From: Aquabacter sp. L1I39
GTDB lineage: Bacteria; Pseudomonadota; Alphaproteobacteria; Rhizobiales; Xanthobacteraceae
Assembly (NCBI RefSeq): GCF_017742835.1
Contig: NZ_CP072392.1
Location: 1,141,388 to 1,205,387, forward strand
Length of the DNA stretch: 64,000 nt
Reading direction: 5' to 3'
Shown: piece by piece, positions 7,862 through 16,793 of the stretch
Numbering within the stretch: position 1 is the stretch's first letter
Layout of the letters: each line of letters starts with the position of its first letter
Made by a program: the position numbers and the translations under genes
Notes under the pieces: generated by a model
What the model was told of the DNA's origin: nothing
Databases searched by the model: none
The model's input: only the letters and a program-made list of their open reading frames with translations

Positions 7862-8842
7862 ATGGCCCATTTGCGTGACGTTCTGGAAGCCCGACAAGTA
7901 GGGCTCTACTTCGCCGCTATGCTCGTCGGTGCGCTGGCGGCCACGGCGCTGCCTGGCACTATGAGGCTGGAAGCGGCACTCACGCCTGCCTTAGCGGTGA
8001 TGCTGTTCGCGACTTTCCTCCAGGTGCCGCTTTCCGAGCTTGGCCGGAGCTTTGCGCACCGACGTTTCCTCCTGGCACTGGGTGTTGCGAATTTCGTCCT
8101 GGTGCCGCTCCTGGTGGCTGCCCTGCTGCAGCTAGTGCCGGACGAACCGCTCGTCCGCCTCGGCGTTCTCCTGGTACTGCTTTCGCCCTGCATCGACTAT
8201 GTGGTGACCTTCGCCCATCTGGGCCGCGCCGATGCCCGCGCACTGCTGGCCGCGACGCCCTTGCTCCTGGTGGCACAGATGGCGCTGCTGCCAGTCTATC
8301 TCAGCTTGTTCCTGGGCAGGGCGGCGGGCGACCTCATCCAGGCCGCCCCCTTCCTGCATGCCTTCGTCTGGCTGATCGCGGTCCCGCTGGCGCTTGCCGG
8401 TGCGCTGCAAACGGTGGCCGCGAGGCACACGGGCACGGCAAATGTGACGGCCGGCCTCGGCCTCCTTCCGGTGCCGGCGACGGCACTTGTGCTGTTCGTG
8501 GTGGTGGCATCGGTGGTGCCTCAACTGGGGGCGGCCGGCGCCGCCAGCTTGCGCGTGGTGCCGGTCTATCTGGCCTTTGCACTTGTGGCACCCGTCCTCG
8601 GCTGGCTGGTCGGCCGCCGCTCCTGCCTCACCGCAGCGGAGGCGCGCGCGGTGGCCTTCAGCGCCGCCACTCGAAACTCCCTCGTCATTCTGCCGCTTGC
8701 CCTGGCCATTCCCGGCGCGATGCCGCTCCTGCCGGCCATCATCGTGGCTCAAACCCTGGTGGAACTGGCGAGCGAGTTGATCTATATTCGTTTTTTCCCG
8801 CGCCTCGGCCGCGACTTGGACCCGCCGGACGAACGTCCCTGA
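7862..8842 (+). CDS. bile acid:sodium symporter / arsenic resistance (ACR3-like) family membrane transporter
   Basis: About 326 aa with roughly ten hydrophobic segments and no signal peptide. The pattern LLVLLSPCIDYVVTFAHLGRADARALLAATPLLLV contains the cysteine-bearing P-C-x-D segment typical of the BASS/ACR3-type carriers, and AFSAATRNSLVILPLALA matches the second discontinuous helix (T-x-N-S). I prefer ATG 7862; TTG codons at 7841 and 7844 are in frame but sit too close to GGGAG. No arsC or arsR lies nearby, so arsenite export is not supported by context; an organic anion is equally possible. Divergent from the HTH-GNAT regulator. Confidence 0.75.
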   Translation: MAHLRDVLEARQVGLYFAAMLVGALAATALPGTMRLEAALTPALAVMLFATFLQVPLSELGRSFAHRRFLLALGVANFVLVPLLVAALLQLVPDEPLVRLGVLLVLLSPCIDYVVTFAHLGRADARALLAATPLLLVAQMALLPVYLSLFLGRAAGDLIQAAPFLHAFVWLIAVPLALAGALQTVAARHTGTANVTAGLGLLPVPATALVLFVVVASVVPQLGAAGAASLRVVPVYLAFALVAPVLGWLVGRRSCLTAAEARAVAFSAATRNSLVILPLALAIPGAMPLLPAIIVAQTLVELASELIYIRFFPRLGRDLDPPDERP

Positions 8843-8887
8843 CAGTTCGTCGCTTGAGCGCCGCCGGGCCGGTGGCATAATCGCTCC

Positions 8888-9637
8888 ATGGACAAATCCG
8901 GCAGCGCCGACGAGCGCCTCGATTCACCGATCCTGCTTGCAGAAGCCGAGATGCCGCTTCTGCGGGAGTCGAGCCTGATCGAGCGCCTGTCGGAGGCGGA
9001 CCAGGCCACCGTGCGGGCCAATGGGGTTGAGATGCTGCTGCGGGCCGGCGACCAGTTGTTTGCCCAGGGCGAGCGGCATGACGGCATCGTGGTCATCGAA
9101 GATGGGCAGATCCGCAGCTATTACACCGCCCCTTCCGGCCGCGAGATCACGCTGGCCTACTGGTCGCACGGTCATTTCGTGGGCGGGCCGGACGTGTTCG
9201 GTGGCGGAACGCACATGTGGTCGGCGGTGGCCATGCGGCCAAGCCGCCTCGTCTTCCTGCGCGGCTCGGCCCTACGGACGCTGGCTCGCCAGGTGCCGGA
9301 CCTTGCCATCGGCATCATCGACTCGCTGGTGTTCAAGGCCCGCTGCTATTCCGCCTTCGCCCAGATGCTGGGGACGCGCTCGGTGACGCAGCGCCTCGTC
9401 CAATTGCTGCAGCACCTGGCGCAGGCCTATGGCGTGAAGCACGAGCGGGGCATCCTCATTGCCGCCGCCTTCACCCATGCGGACCTTGCCGCCCTGATCG
9501 GAGCGACGCGCCAGTGGGTCACCGTCCAACTCGGCCGGATGCAGCAGGACGGCATCCTCACCAACCGCCGCGGGCTCATGGTCATCTTGAAACCCGAGGC
9601 CCTTGCCGCCGAACTGGAACGCGGCGGCAACAGCTGA
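8888..9637 (+). CDS. Crp/Fnr family transcriptional regulator
   Basis: 249 aa. The cyclic-nucleotide-binding beta-barrel spans about residues 35-150 (GDQLFAQGERHDGIVVIEDGQIRSYYTAPSGREITLAYWSHGHFVGGPDVF). The C-terminal HTH is at about 195-235 (FTHADLAALIGATRQWVTVQLGRMQQDGILTNRRG). No cysteine cluster for an Fnr-type iron-sulfur centre is visible, so the effector is unknown. It is 46 bases downstream of the carrier gene and convergent with the amidase gene. It could control either neighbour. Confidence 0.88.
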   Translation: MDKSGSADERLDSPILLAEAEMPLLRESSLIERLSEADQATVRANGVEMLLRAGDQLFAQGERHDGIVVIEDGQIRSYYTAPSGREITLAYWSHGHFVGGPDVFGGGTHMWSAVAMRPSRLVFLRGSALRTLARQVPDLAIGIIDSLVFKARCYSAFAQMLGTRSVTQRLVQLLQHLAQAYGVKHERGILIAAAFTHADLAALIGATRQWVTVQLGRMQQDGILTNRRGLMVILKPEALAAELERGGNS

Positions 9638-9651
9638 TCCCAGGAGAACGC

Positions 9652-11049
9652 TCAGGCTGCATTCCTCTTTGCCCGCGCCGCAAGGCCCGGAGGCAAGCCC
9701 AGTGCGGCATGGTGTACGGCGCCGATCTGGGCCAGCAGCCCATCCTTCCAGGCCGGGGCAATGAAGGTGACGCCCATGGCAACACCACTATCCGCCAGGA
9801 AGCCGTTGGGCACCGCCATGGCGCACAGGTCCAAGAGGTTCACGAAATACGCGAAATGGCCGAACCGCGCATTGAGAGGCAAGGGATCGGCCAAGAGATC
9901 GGCGATCCGACAGGGCGCGCCGGCGGTGGGCACCATGACGGCATCAAGCCCTGAAAACACCGTCTCGACCTGACGCTTGAGAGCCGCGAGCGCATAGATA
10001 TGCCGGAACGTCTCCGCGCCGGAGAGGCTGGCCGCCCCGAGTACGATGTCCCGCGTCACCGGCAGGACCGCGTCGGGATGAGCGGCCACGAAGTCACCAA
10101 ACCCCGCCAGCCGCTCGGCCACCCAGGCGCCGCCGAACATCAGTTGGCCTGCGGCGAAAAAGGGGGTGAAATCCACCTCGTGCACGAGCCATCCCCGCGA
10201 CCGCGCCCGCGCGCCGGCGGCCGCGAACAAATCGCGCCCTTGGAGGCCGGCGAACGTCTCGAGATCCTGCGGACGGGGGATGCCAATTCGAAACGGACCG
10301 GTTGCGGCCTCAGGTTCCGGCGGGATGGGCCGGGAGAAGGGATTGTCCGCGTCGAACCCCTCCATCTCGGCGAGTACGGCGCGCGCATCGGCAACCGTCA
10401 AAGCGAAGACCGAGACACAGTCGAGGGTCCGGCAATTGGGCACGAGGCCGCGCGTGGACACGCGGCCGAGGGTTGGCTTCAGGCCCACAACATTGTTGAA
10501 GCCGGCGGGGATCCGCCCCGATCCGCCGGTATCGGTGCCAAGCGCGAAGCTCACCAGGCCCCGCGCCACCAGCACGGCGGAACCGGAACTGGAGCCGCCC
10601 GAGGCATAGTCCGGATTGAACACGCTGGCGCATGCGCCATAGGGCGAGCGGGTGCCGGACAGACCGGTGGCGAACTGGTCCAGGTTCGCCTTGCCGATGA
10701 CGACCGCACCCGCCGCGACGAGGCGCTCCACCGCCACGGCGGAGGCCTCTGGCTGGTAGGAAAAGCCGGGACAGGCGGCGGTCGTGGGCAATCCGGCCAC
10801 GTCGATATTGTCCTTCACCGCGAAGGGGATGCCATAGAGCGGCAGCATCGCGCCGGCACGCTTGCGGGCCTCGATCCGTTGCACCTGGTCCTGCGCGGCC
10901 TGCCGAGGAAAGATGCAGATCCAGTCGGGCGACAGGGGGCCTGCCTCCAGGCGGTTATAGATGGCATCCACCACGGTGCGCGGCGACACACCACCGGCAT
11001 AGGCGGCAGCCAGATCGGGCAAGGCGAGAGAAGGGACGGGAAGGGTCAC
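9652..11049 (-). CDS. atzF: allophanate hydrolase-like amidase (amidase-signature domain only)
   Basis: About 465 aa. The amidase-signature triad is visible: Lys in PFAVKDNIDVAG (about residue 79), cis-Ser in YASGGSSSGSA and nucleophile Ser in GTDTGGSGRIPA (about 177). Segments such as SVFNPDYASGGSSSGSAVLVARG, NVVGLKPTLGRVSTRG and TLDCVSVFA are those of AtzF/DUR1,2-type allophanate hydrolases, which split allophanate to ammonia and CO2. Canonical AtzF is about 600 aa; the C-terminal domain is absent. I chose GTG 11047-11049, preceded by GGAG at good spacing and aligning with the family N-terminus; TTG at 11094 is also in frame. No urea carboxylase is near, so another ureido or amide substrate is possible. 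Confidence 0.8.
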   Translation of the reverse strand: MTLPVPSLALPDLAAAYAGGVSPRTVVDAIYNRLEAGPLSPDWICIFPRQAAQDQVQRIEARKRAGAMLPLYGIPFAVKDNIDVAGLPTTAACPGFSYQPEASAVAVERLVAAGAVVIGKANLDQFATGLSGTRSPYGACASVFNPDYASGGSSSGSAVLVARGLVSFALGTDTGGSGRIPAGFNNVVGLKPTLGRVSTRGLVPNCRTLDCVSVFALTVADARAVLAEMEGFDADNPFSRPIPPEPEAATGPFRIGIPRPQDLETFAGLQGRDLFAAAGARARSRGWLVHEVDFTPFFAAGQLMFGGAWVAERLAGFGDFVAAHPDAVLPVTRDIVLGAASLSGAETFRHIYALAALKRQVETVFSGLDAVMVPTAGAPCRIADLLADPLPLNARFGHFAYFVNLLDLCAMAVPNGFLADSGVAMGVTFIAPAWKDGLLAQIGAVHHAALGLPPGLAARAKRNAA

Positions 11050-11209
11050 GCGGGCGGGCTCCAAAGCAATTTGGCACCATGCCACGCGTGACAACCATGC
11101 TTCTCAAGCAATTAATTTCAAAAGGCCACGGGTAAAACTGAATTGACAGGTTTATAAGCGGACACGCGTGTTCCGCCCGGCTCCCGGCCCTCGGAATGGG
11201 CGAACGCGC

Positions 11210-11236
11210 TTCAAATGCAATTCCTTTGCATTTGAA
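11210..11236. promoter_or_regulatory. perfect 11-bp inverted repeat upstream of the M20/ABC operon
   Basis: TTCAAATGCAA (11210-11220) and TTGCATTTGAA (11226-11236) are exact reverse complements separated by 5 bases. The site lies in the 270-base region between the divergent amidase and M20 hydrolase genes, about 85 bases before the M20 start. A further TTCAAAT half-site follows within 20 bases. Dyad geometry and position point to a dimeric repressor or activator site; the nearby FCD-GntR or Crp/Fnr proteins are candidate binders. Confidence 0.65.
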
Positions 11237-11320
11237 ATTGTTATCTCTTTTCAAATACTTGATAGAATCGAAGAAAGTGGCATCCCGCTTGCTCTAGGCA
11301 TTCCTGTCTCTGAGGATGCC

Positions 11321-12631
11321 ATGACCGTGTCTCTTTCTCCCAAGCTCAGCGCCTCCCCTTCGTCCCTGCGTGAGCAGGTGCTGGTGCACATCACCGAAGA
11401 CGCCTGGCTCGATCTTGCCTGCGAGCTCATTCCCGCCGGCCAGCCCGAGGCAGAAAATCCGCTGGACCCCGACCTGCCGGGCGGGCGCGAGGAAGGCATT
11501 GCGCTGCTACTGGCGGACAAGCTCTCGGCCCTCGGCTTCGCGGTGGAGATGAAGACCCGCACGGCGCACCGGCCCAACGTCATCGGCGTCCTGCCGGGCA
11601 CGGGGGATGGCCCCTCCCTCATTCTCAACGATCATCTGGACACCTACCCCGCCGGCGACTGGTCCGCCTGGACCATGACGGGCGGCCATCCCTTCCGCCC
11701 CACCCGCCATGGCGACCTGCTCTATGCCCGCGGCACCTCGGACACACGGGGCAACCTCGCCTGCACCCTGCTCGCGGTGGAAGCGCTGCGGGTGGCGGGC
11801 GTGACGCTGAAGGGCACGCTGAAATGCGTCTATACGGTGGACGAGGAGAAGAATGGCCCGGACGGTTCCATCTTTCTCCTGGATGAATGCGGCCTTGAGG
11901 CCGACCACACGATCGTCTGCGAGCCGACCGCCTGGACCGCCGCCGATGGCAGCTGGGGCATGGGCATCGCCATCGCCAATTGCGGCAACTTCCTTGTGGA
12001 AGTGGAGACGCGGGGCATAAAGACCCATCTGTGGCGGCCGGACACGGGCCTGAATGCCGTGACCAAGATGCTGGAACTGCTGCCCCAGCTGGAACGCATG
12101 GCGTTCCGCCACACGCCCCCGCCCCATGAGGGCGGCACGCCCCCCATGGTGACCGTGCTGCGCATCCAGGGCGGTGAGCCCCGCGAGATGCAGTTCACGC
12201 CCGACCGCTGCAAGGCGGTGCTTGGCGTGGTGGGCATCCTGCCAGGGATGACGCAGGAGAGCGTGATGGCGGACATCGCCGCCGTCATTGACGCGGCCTG
12301 CGCAGACGATGGCACGCTCCAGGCCGTGGCTCGCCCCTTCCCCGGCGCGCTGTTCGTCGACGGGACAGGGGAGCAGGAGGCAGGCTCTCCGCTGGTGCGC
12401 GCCTTGTCGGACGCCTATGGCGCGGTGCTTACCGGCACGCCCAAGCTCTATCGCAAGAACGCCTTCAACGACACGATCCGCTTCTCCGAACGCGGCTTCA
12501 AGGCCGTCACCTTTGGCCCGGGAGAAGATGGATGGGCGCCCGTGAACGAGAGCATTCACATCGGCAAGGCGGTGGCAGCCACCCGCATCCTGGCCCTGGC
12601 GGTGATGGAACTGCTGGGAGTGGAGGAATGA
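11321..12631 (+). CDS. M20 family metallohydrolase (ArgE/DapE-like)
   Basis: 436 aa. The two-zinc site of M20 enzymes is present: H105 and D107 in LNDHLDTYP, D141 in YARGTSDTRGNLA (bridging Asp) and E175-E176 in YTVDEEKNGPDG (general base and ligand), then CEPT. These enzymes deacylate or hydrolyse N-acyl amino acids, carbamoyl compounds or dipeptides. I start at ATG 11321, preceded by TGAGGA; the frame is open upstream through the operator region but has no family match there. The stop overlaps the start of the permease gene (ATGA), so the enzyme is made together with an ABC importer that probably brings in its substrate. Confidence 0.88.
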   Translation: MTVSLSPKLSASPSSLREQVLVHITEDAWLDLACELIPAGQPEAENPLDPDLPGGREEGIALLLADKLSALGFAVEMKTRTAHRPNVIGVLPGTGDGPSLILNDHLDTYPAGDWSAWTMTGGHPFRPTRHGDLLYARGTSDTRGNLACTLLAVEALRVAGVTLKGTLKCVYTVDEEKNGPDGSIFLLDECGLEADHTIVCEPTAWTAADGSWGMGIAIANCGNFLVEVETRGIKTHLWRPDTGLNAVTKMLELLPQLERMAFRHTPPPHEGGTPPMVTVLRIQGGEPREMQFTPDRCKAVLGVVGILPGMTQESVMADIAAVIDAACADDGTLQAVARPFPGALFVDGTGEQEAGSPLVRALSDAYGAVLTGTPKLYRKNAFNDTIRFSERGFKAVTFGPGEDGWAPVNESIHIGKAVAATRILALAVMELLGVEE

Positions 12632-13485
12632 GCGCATTGGATGCAGCCCGGGAAGAGGCGGACGCCGCCACCCGCCCGCCACCCACCAGGCCGGAGCAGG
12701 CGCCACGCCGCTGGCGCGCCCTCTTCAGCCGTGCCCGGATCCTGACGGCGCTCACCACACTGGCCCTGTTCGCGGCGTGGTGGCTGGCCACCCGCTATGC
12801 CCTGGTCAACCCGCTCTTCCTGCCCTCTCCCAAGGCGGTGTGGGACGCCTTCATGCGCACCGCCACCGAAGGTTATCAGGGCAGCCTCCTTCATCAGCAC
12901 CTGATCGCCAGCCTCTACCGGGTGCTGGCCGGCTATGTGCTGGCGTGCCTGGTGGGCATTCCGCTGGGCATCGTCATGGGGCTCTCGCGGGACGTGAAGG
13001 CCGTGTTCGATCCGCTGATCGAATTCTACCGGCCCCTGCCGCCACTGGCGCTCTACACGCTGATCGTGATGTGGCTCGGCATCGGAGATGCCTCCAAGGT
13101 GGCTCTGCTTTTCCTCGCCGCCCTGCCGCCCTTGACCATCTCCAGCATGCAGGCCGCTGCCAGTGTCGATGCGCGTTATGTGAAGGCAGCAAAAAGCCTG
13201 GGCGCGGGGCCGAGCCAATTGTTCCGCCACGTTTTCCTGCCCGCCTGCCTGCCCGGCATCTGCACCGGCATGCGCATCTCGCTGGGCTTCACCTATACCG
13301 TGCTCGTCGCCGCCGAGATCGTCGCCGCCACCGCGGGGCTCGGCTGGATGATCTGGGACGCCAGCAAATTCCTCCTGGGCGACATCGTGATCATGGGCCT
13401 GTTCGTGCTCGCCATCACCGGAATGGCCCTCGACTCCCTCATCCGCCTCGCCGAACGGGCGCTCACGCCCTGGCGGTTCCGTTGA
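12628..13485 (+). CDS. ABC transporter permease (SsuC/TauC family)
   Basis: 285 aa with about six hydrophobic helices (first ILTALTTLALFAAWWLATRY) and a proline-rich cytoplasmic N-terminus. The EAA loop that contacts the ATPase is AAKSLGAGPSQLFRHVFLPACLPGICTGMRISLG. This is the permease type used for taurine, sulfonates, nitrate and pyrimidine precursors. ATG 12628 overlaps the M20 stop codon. First of the three transporter genes 12628-15388. Confidence 0.93.
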   Translation: MSALDAAREEADAATRPPPTRPEQAPRRWRALFSRARILTALTTLALFAAWWLATRYALVNPLFLPSPKAVWDAFMRTATEGYQGSLLHQHLIASLYRVLAGYVLACLVGIPLGIVMGLSRDVKAVFDPLIEFYRPLPPLALYTLIVMWLGIGDASKVALLFLAALPPLTISSMQAAASVDARYVKAAKSLGAGPSQLFRHVFLPACLPGICTGMRISLGFTYTVLVAAEIVAATAGLGWMIWDASKFLLGDIVIMGLFVLAITGMALDSLIRLAERALTPWRFR

Positions 13486-13508
13486 CCCCGCCTGCCCTGG
13501 AGACACCG

Positions 13509-14525
13509 ATGTCCCTGTTCCGACGTACAGCTTCCCTCCTCCTCGCCGCGGCCTGCATGCTGGGGCTGCCAGCCGGGGCCATAGCCCAGCAGAAGCCGGA
13601 GGCCATCACCATCGGCTATCTCAATCTGGTCAATGCCCAGCTCGTCACCAAGGCACTTGGGCTGCACGAGAAGGCGGGCATTCCCATCAAGTGGGTGAAG
13701 TTCGGCTCAGGCGGCGACATGAACCGGGCGGTGGCAGCCAACCAGGTGGATTTCGGCGGGGTGGGCAATCCCCCCTTCACCATTGGCGCCACCCGCGCCT
13801 TGCCCTACAAGGGCATCTTCGTGCTCAACATGCTCGGCCCGGTGGAATCTCTCGCCGTGCGCTCGGACAAGAACATCAAGTCGCTGAAGGACCTCGCCGG
13901 AAAGACGGCCGCGGCCCCCTTCGGCTCCACCACCCATTATCTCCTCATCGCCGCCCTGCGTGAGGCCGGCGTCAATCCCACCGACGTGAAGCTCATCGAC
14001 CTCTCGCCCTCAGACGCGGTGGCGGCCTGGCTGCGCAAGGACATCGATGCCGCCTGGATCTGGGAGCCCAATCTCGACAAGATCGTGAAGAATGGCGGCG
14101 AGATCTTCCTCACCAGCGGCGAGATGGCCAAGCGCGGCTATCCCACCTGGGACGTGGGCGTGGTGATGAACGACTTCGCGGCCAAGTATCCGGATCAGGT
14201 GGTCGCCTATGTGAAGGCGGAATGCGAAAGCATCGACTACTGGCTGAAGCACCCCAAGGAGACGGTGGAGATCATCGCCAAGGAGTTGTCCCTGCCCGCC
14301 GATGACGCGGAGCGGATGATGAAGGGAACCACAATGGTGCCCTGCTCCGAGCAGCTTTCCGCCAACTATCTCGGCACCCCGGGCAAGATCGGCAAGTTCG
14401 CCGACACGGTGCTCGCCACAGCCACCTTCCTGAAGGAGCAGGGCCGCCTTCCCTCCGTCATGGATCGGGCCGGCTATGCCGCCTACATCGATCCTTCCTA
14501 CCTGCAGAAGGCGCTCGCCAAGTGA
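13509..14525 (+). CDS. ABC transporter substrate-binding protein (TauA/NMT1-like)
   Basis: 338 aa. Residues 1-26 are a Sec signal peptide ending LPAGAIA-QQ. The mature part is a TauA-like periplasmic binding protein: ITIGYLNLVNAQLVTKALGLHEKAG, then VKFGSGGDMNRAVAANQVDFGGVGNPPF, and DAAWIWEPNLDKIVKNGGEIF in the hinge region. No ligand-diagnostic residues were recognised. The ATG follows the permease stop by 23 bases. Its stop overlaps the ATPase start (GTGA), so binding protein and ATPase are coupled. Ligand may be the M20 hydrolase substrate (inference). Confidence 0.9.
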   Translation: MSLFRRTASLLLAAACMLGLPAGAIAQQKPEAITIGYLNLVNAQLVTKALGLHEKAGIPIKWVKFGSGGDMNRAVAANQVDFGGVGNPPFTIGATRALPYKGIFVLNMLGPVESLAVRSDKNIKSLKDLAGKTAAAPFGSTTHYLLIAALREAGVNPTDVKLIDLSPSDAVAAWLRKDIDAAWIWEPNLDKIVKNGGEIFLTSGEMAKRGYPTWDVGVVMNDFAAKYPDQVVAYVKAECESIDYWLKHPKETVEIIAKELSLPADDAERMMKGTTMVPCSEQLSANYLGTPGKIGKFADTVLATATFLKEQGRLPSVMDRAGYAAYIDPSYLQKALAK

Positions 14526-15388
14526 GCCCGTCCGCCGCGCCCATCGGGGCAGCTGCCGCCCACGCCCGCCTCGCTCCTTTGCCGGGGCGGGGACGGCTGA
14601 CCCTGTCGGACCTGTCCATCGCCTATGGGGATGGGGCGGCGCGGCGCACCGTGGTGGAGCGGTTCGATCTCCATGTGGAGCCGGGAGAGTTCGTCTGTGT
14701 GCTTGGCCCGTCGGGCTGCGGCAAGTCCACGGTGCTCAGTGCGGTGGCCGGCTTCGTTCCGGCCGCGCGCGGCCTGCTGGAGGTGGATGGCGAGGCCATC
14801 ACCGGGCCCGGTGCGGACCGGGGCATGGTGTTCCAGCAGGCGACGCTCTTTCCCTGGAAGAGCGTGCTGGAGAATGTGGCCTTCGGGCCCCTCATGGCCA
14901 CCGGCAGTTCGGCACTGGCCGCGCAGACGGCCCGCACCTTCCTCTCGCTGGTCGGCCTCTCCGCCTTCGAGAAGCACTATCCTTCCGAACTGTCCGGCGG
15001 CATGCAACAGCGCGTGGGCATCGCCCGGGCGCTGGCCAATTATCCCCGCGTTCTGCTCATGGACGAGCCCTTCGGCGCCCTCGACGCGCAGACGAGGGCC
15101 ATGATGCAGGAGGCCCTCCTCAACATCTGGGCGGAGTTCCGCACCACCGTCCTCTTCATCACCCACGACATCGACGAAGCCGTCTTCCTGGGCGACCGGG
15201 TGGTCGTGATGAGCGCCAATCCCGGGCGCATCGTGGCCGACATCCGGGTGGACATTCCCCGCCCACGCTCGCCCGAAGCGCAATTCTCCGAGACCTTCCT
15301 CGACATCAAGCGCCAGTGCTTCGGTCATATCCGCGCCGAGACGCTGAAGGCGTTCGCACAGCACCAAGGCGGAATGAACCGCCAGTAG
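14522..15388 (+). CDS. ABC transporter ATP-binding protein (TauB/SsuB family)
   Basis: 288 aa. Walker A GPSGCGKST, Q-loop QQATLFPWKSVLENV, signature LSGGMQQRVGIARAL, Walker B VLLMDEPFGALD and the H-loop FITHDIDEA are all intact. Start is GTG 14522, overlapping the stop of the binding protein by 4 bases. It completes the M20-linked importer. It converges with the dehydrogenase gene ending at 15438. Confidence 0.94.
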   Translation: MSPSAAPIGAAAAHARLAPLPGRGRLTLSDLSIAYGDGAARRTVVERFDLHVEPGEFVCVLGPSGCGKSTVLSAVAGFVPAARGLLEVDGEAITGPGADRGMVFQQATLFPWKSVLENVAFGPLMATGSSALAAQTARTFLSLVGLSAFEKHYPSELSGGMQQRVGIARALANYPRVLLMDEPFGALDAQTRAMMQEALLNIWAEFRTTVLFITHDIDEAVFLGDRVVVMSANPGRIVADIRVDIPRPRSPEAQFSETFLDIKRQCFGHIRAETLKAFAQHQGGMNRQ

Positions 15389-15437
15389 AAGGATGGTGCC
15401 CGCGTCGGATATGCCGGGCGGGCGCCGCATCCGGCGC

Positions 15438-16793
15438 TCACACAAGGCCCCATTCGGCCGCGAACAGCGCCTCCTGCGCGCGGCGGACGCGGATCGCCTC
15501 CTTCGTAGGGTCGAACTCCACGTCGGCCCAGGAAACCATGCGCCCCGCCGGCACGTCGCTCTTCAGCACCAGATGATGCGCAAGGCCAATGGGCAGGCCG
15601 CCGAGCCGCACCGCATCGGGCGCGCGGACCAGCTTGCCATAGACGGTGTAGCCGCCCTCGCCGTCCAAGGTCTCGCCGGCCTTCAGGTCGCGCTTGGCGG
15701 TGGCGACCACATCGCCCCGCCAGTCGCCGGTGGCGCCGGTCGCCTCGCCGCGCACCGCGATGCTGGCGACCGAAAGCCCCAGCTCCAGGCCGATGAGATG
15801 GTAGGGCTTATACATGGCCGCATAGCGCCCCGAGGCGTCGGTCTTCAGGCCATATTGGCCAAAGCACTCCCGCACATAGGGGCTCGGCGCCTCGAACACG
15901 GCGAACACGCCCCAGCGCAAGTCGCGAAACACGGGGCGGAAATCCCGCTCGATGGAGGACACCACCTCCACCGTGCCCCGCCGCTCCAACACGCCGCCCT
16001 CGCTCATGGGGCGTAGGATGTGGGGCAAATCGTCAACGCCGCAGGGCGGGAAGAGCAGGCCGTCGCTGGGGGGAACGAGATCGCAGCCATTGGCCACCGC
16101 CGCCATCTCCAGCGCCGACTTGGTGCCGTCGAGGAACGAGTTGAACATCTGGGCATTGAAATCGCCTGACGCCACCTGGGCGTCGGAAAAGCCGTAATGG
16201 CCCCACACCGTCTGGGGCGTGGAGGCGTGATAGACGGGGTGATACTTAGTGCCCTTGCCGGCGCAGATCACCTCAAGCCCGATGGTGCGCGCCCAGTCCA
16301 CCATTTCGGCGATAAGGGCGGGCTGGTCGCCGGCCGCCATGGAATAGATCACGCCCGCCTCCGCCGCCCGCCGCGCCAGGAGCGGACCGGCGAGCACGTC
16401 GGCCTCCACATTCACCATGATGATGTGCGTCTTGGCCGCAAAGGCCTGGAGCGCATGATGAATACCCGCCGCCGGGCTGCCGGTCGCGTCGATGACGATG
16501 TCGACGAAGGGGCTGGCGATCATGCCGTCCGCATCGTCGGTGACGAAGGTGGTTCCGGCCTTTGCCGCCTCCTCCGGCGACCGGGCGGCGAGCCGCTCGG
16601 CGGCCCAGCCGACACGGGCGAGCGAAGCACACGCACGGGCGGGAGAGAGGTCGGCGACCGCGATGAGGTGGACGCCGGGCACCCGCTCGGCCTGGGACAG
16701 ATACATGGAGCCGAACTTGCCGGCCCCGATGAGCCCCACGCGCACCGGCCTGTTCTCTGCGGCCCGCTGCTTCAGCTTGGCGAAAAGCGACAT
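15438..16793 (-). CDS. NAD(P)-binding Rossmann oxidoreductase with C-terminal SAF domain
   Basis: 451 aa. Residues about 15-150 are a Rossmann domain (VRVGLIGAGKFGSMYLSQAE; VDIVIDATGSPAAGIHHA), the middle resembles homoserine-dehydrogenase-like catalytic domains (AAGDQPALIAEMVDWARTIGLEVICAGKGTKYHP), and the last ~100 residues (GDVVATAKRDLKAGETLDGEGGYTVYG; LKSDVPAGRMVSWADVEFD) have the SAF fold pattern seen in sialic-acid synthase antifreeze-like and UxaA/altronate dehydratase N-domains. The combination occurs in uncharacterised proteobacterial sugar-acid clusters. The neighbouring mannonate dehydratase and GntR gene suggest a sugar-acid role. Substrate unknown. Confidence 0.75.
   Translation of the reverse strand: MSLFAKLKQRAAENRPVRVGLIGAGKFGSMYLSQAERVPGVHLIAVADLSPARACASLARVGWAAERLAARSPEEAAKAGTTFVTDDADGMIASPFVDIVIDATGSPAAGIHHALQAFAAKTHIIMVNVEADVLAGPLLARRAAEAGVIYSMAAGDQPALIAEMVDWARTIGLEVICAGKGTKYHPVYHASTPQTVWGHYGFSDAQVASGDFNAQMFNSFLDGTKSALEMAAVANGCDLVPPSDGLLFPPCGVDDLPHILRPMSEGGVLERRGTVEVVSSIERDFRPVFRDLRWGVFAVFEAPSPYVRECFGQYGLKTDASGRYAAMYKPYHLIGLELGLSVASIAVRGEATGATGDWRGDVVATAKRDLKAGETLDGEGGYTVYGKLVRAPDAVRLGGLPIGLAHHLVLKSDVPAGRMVSWADVEFDPTKEAIRVRRAQEALFAAEWGLV

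Noticed and set aside
7841..8842. Arsenite efflux pump assignment
   Set aside because: Family resemblance alone; no arsR, arsC or arsH nearby, so a specific arsenic role is not claimed.
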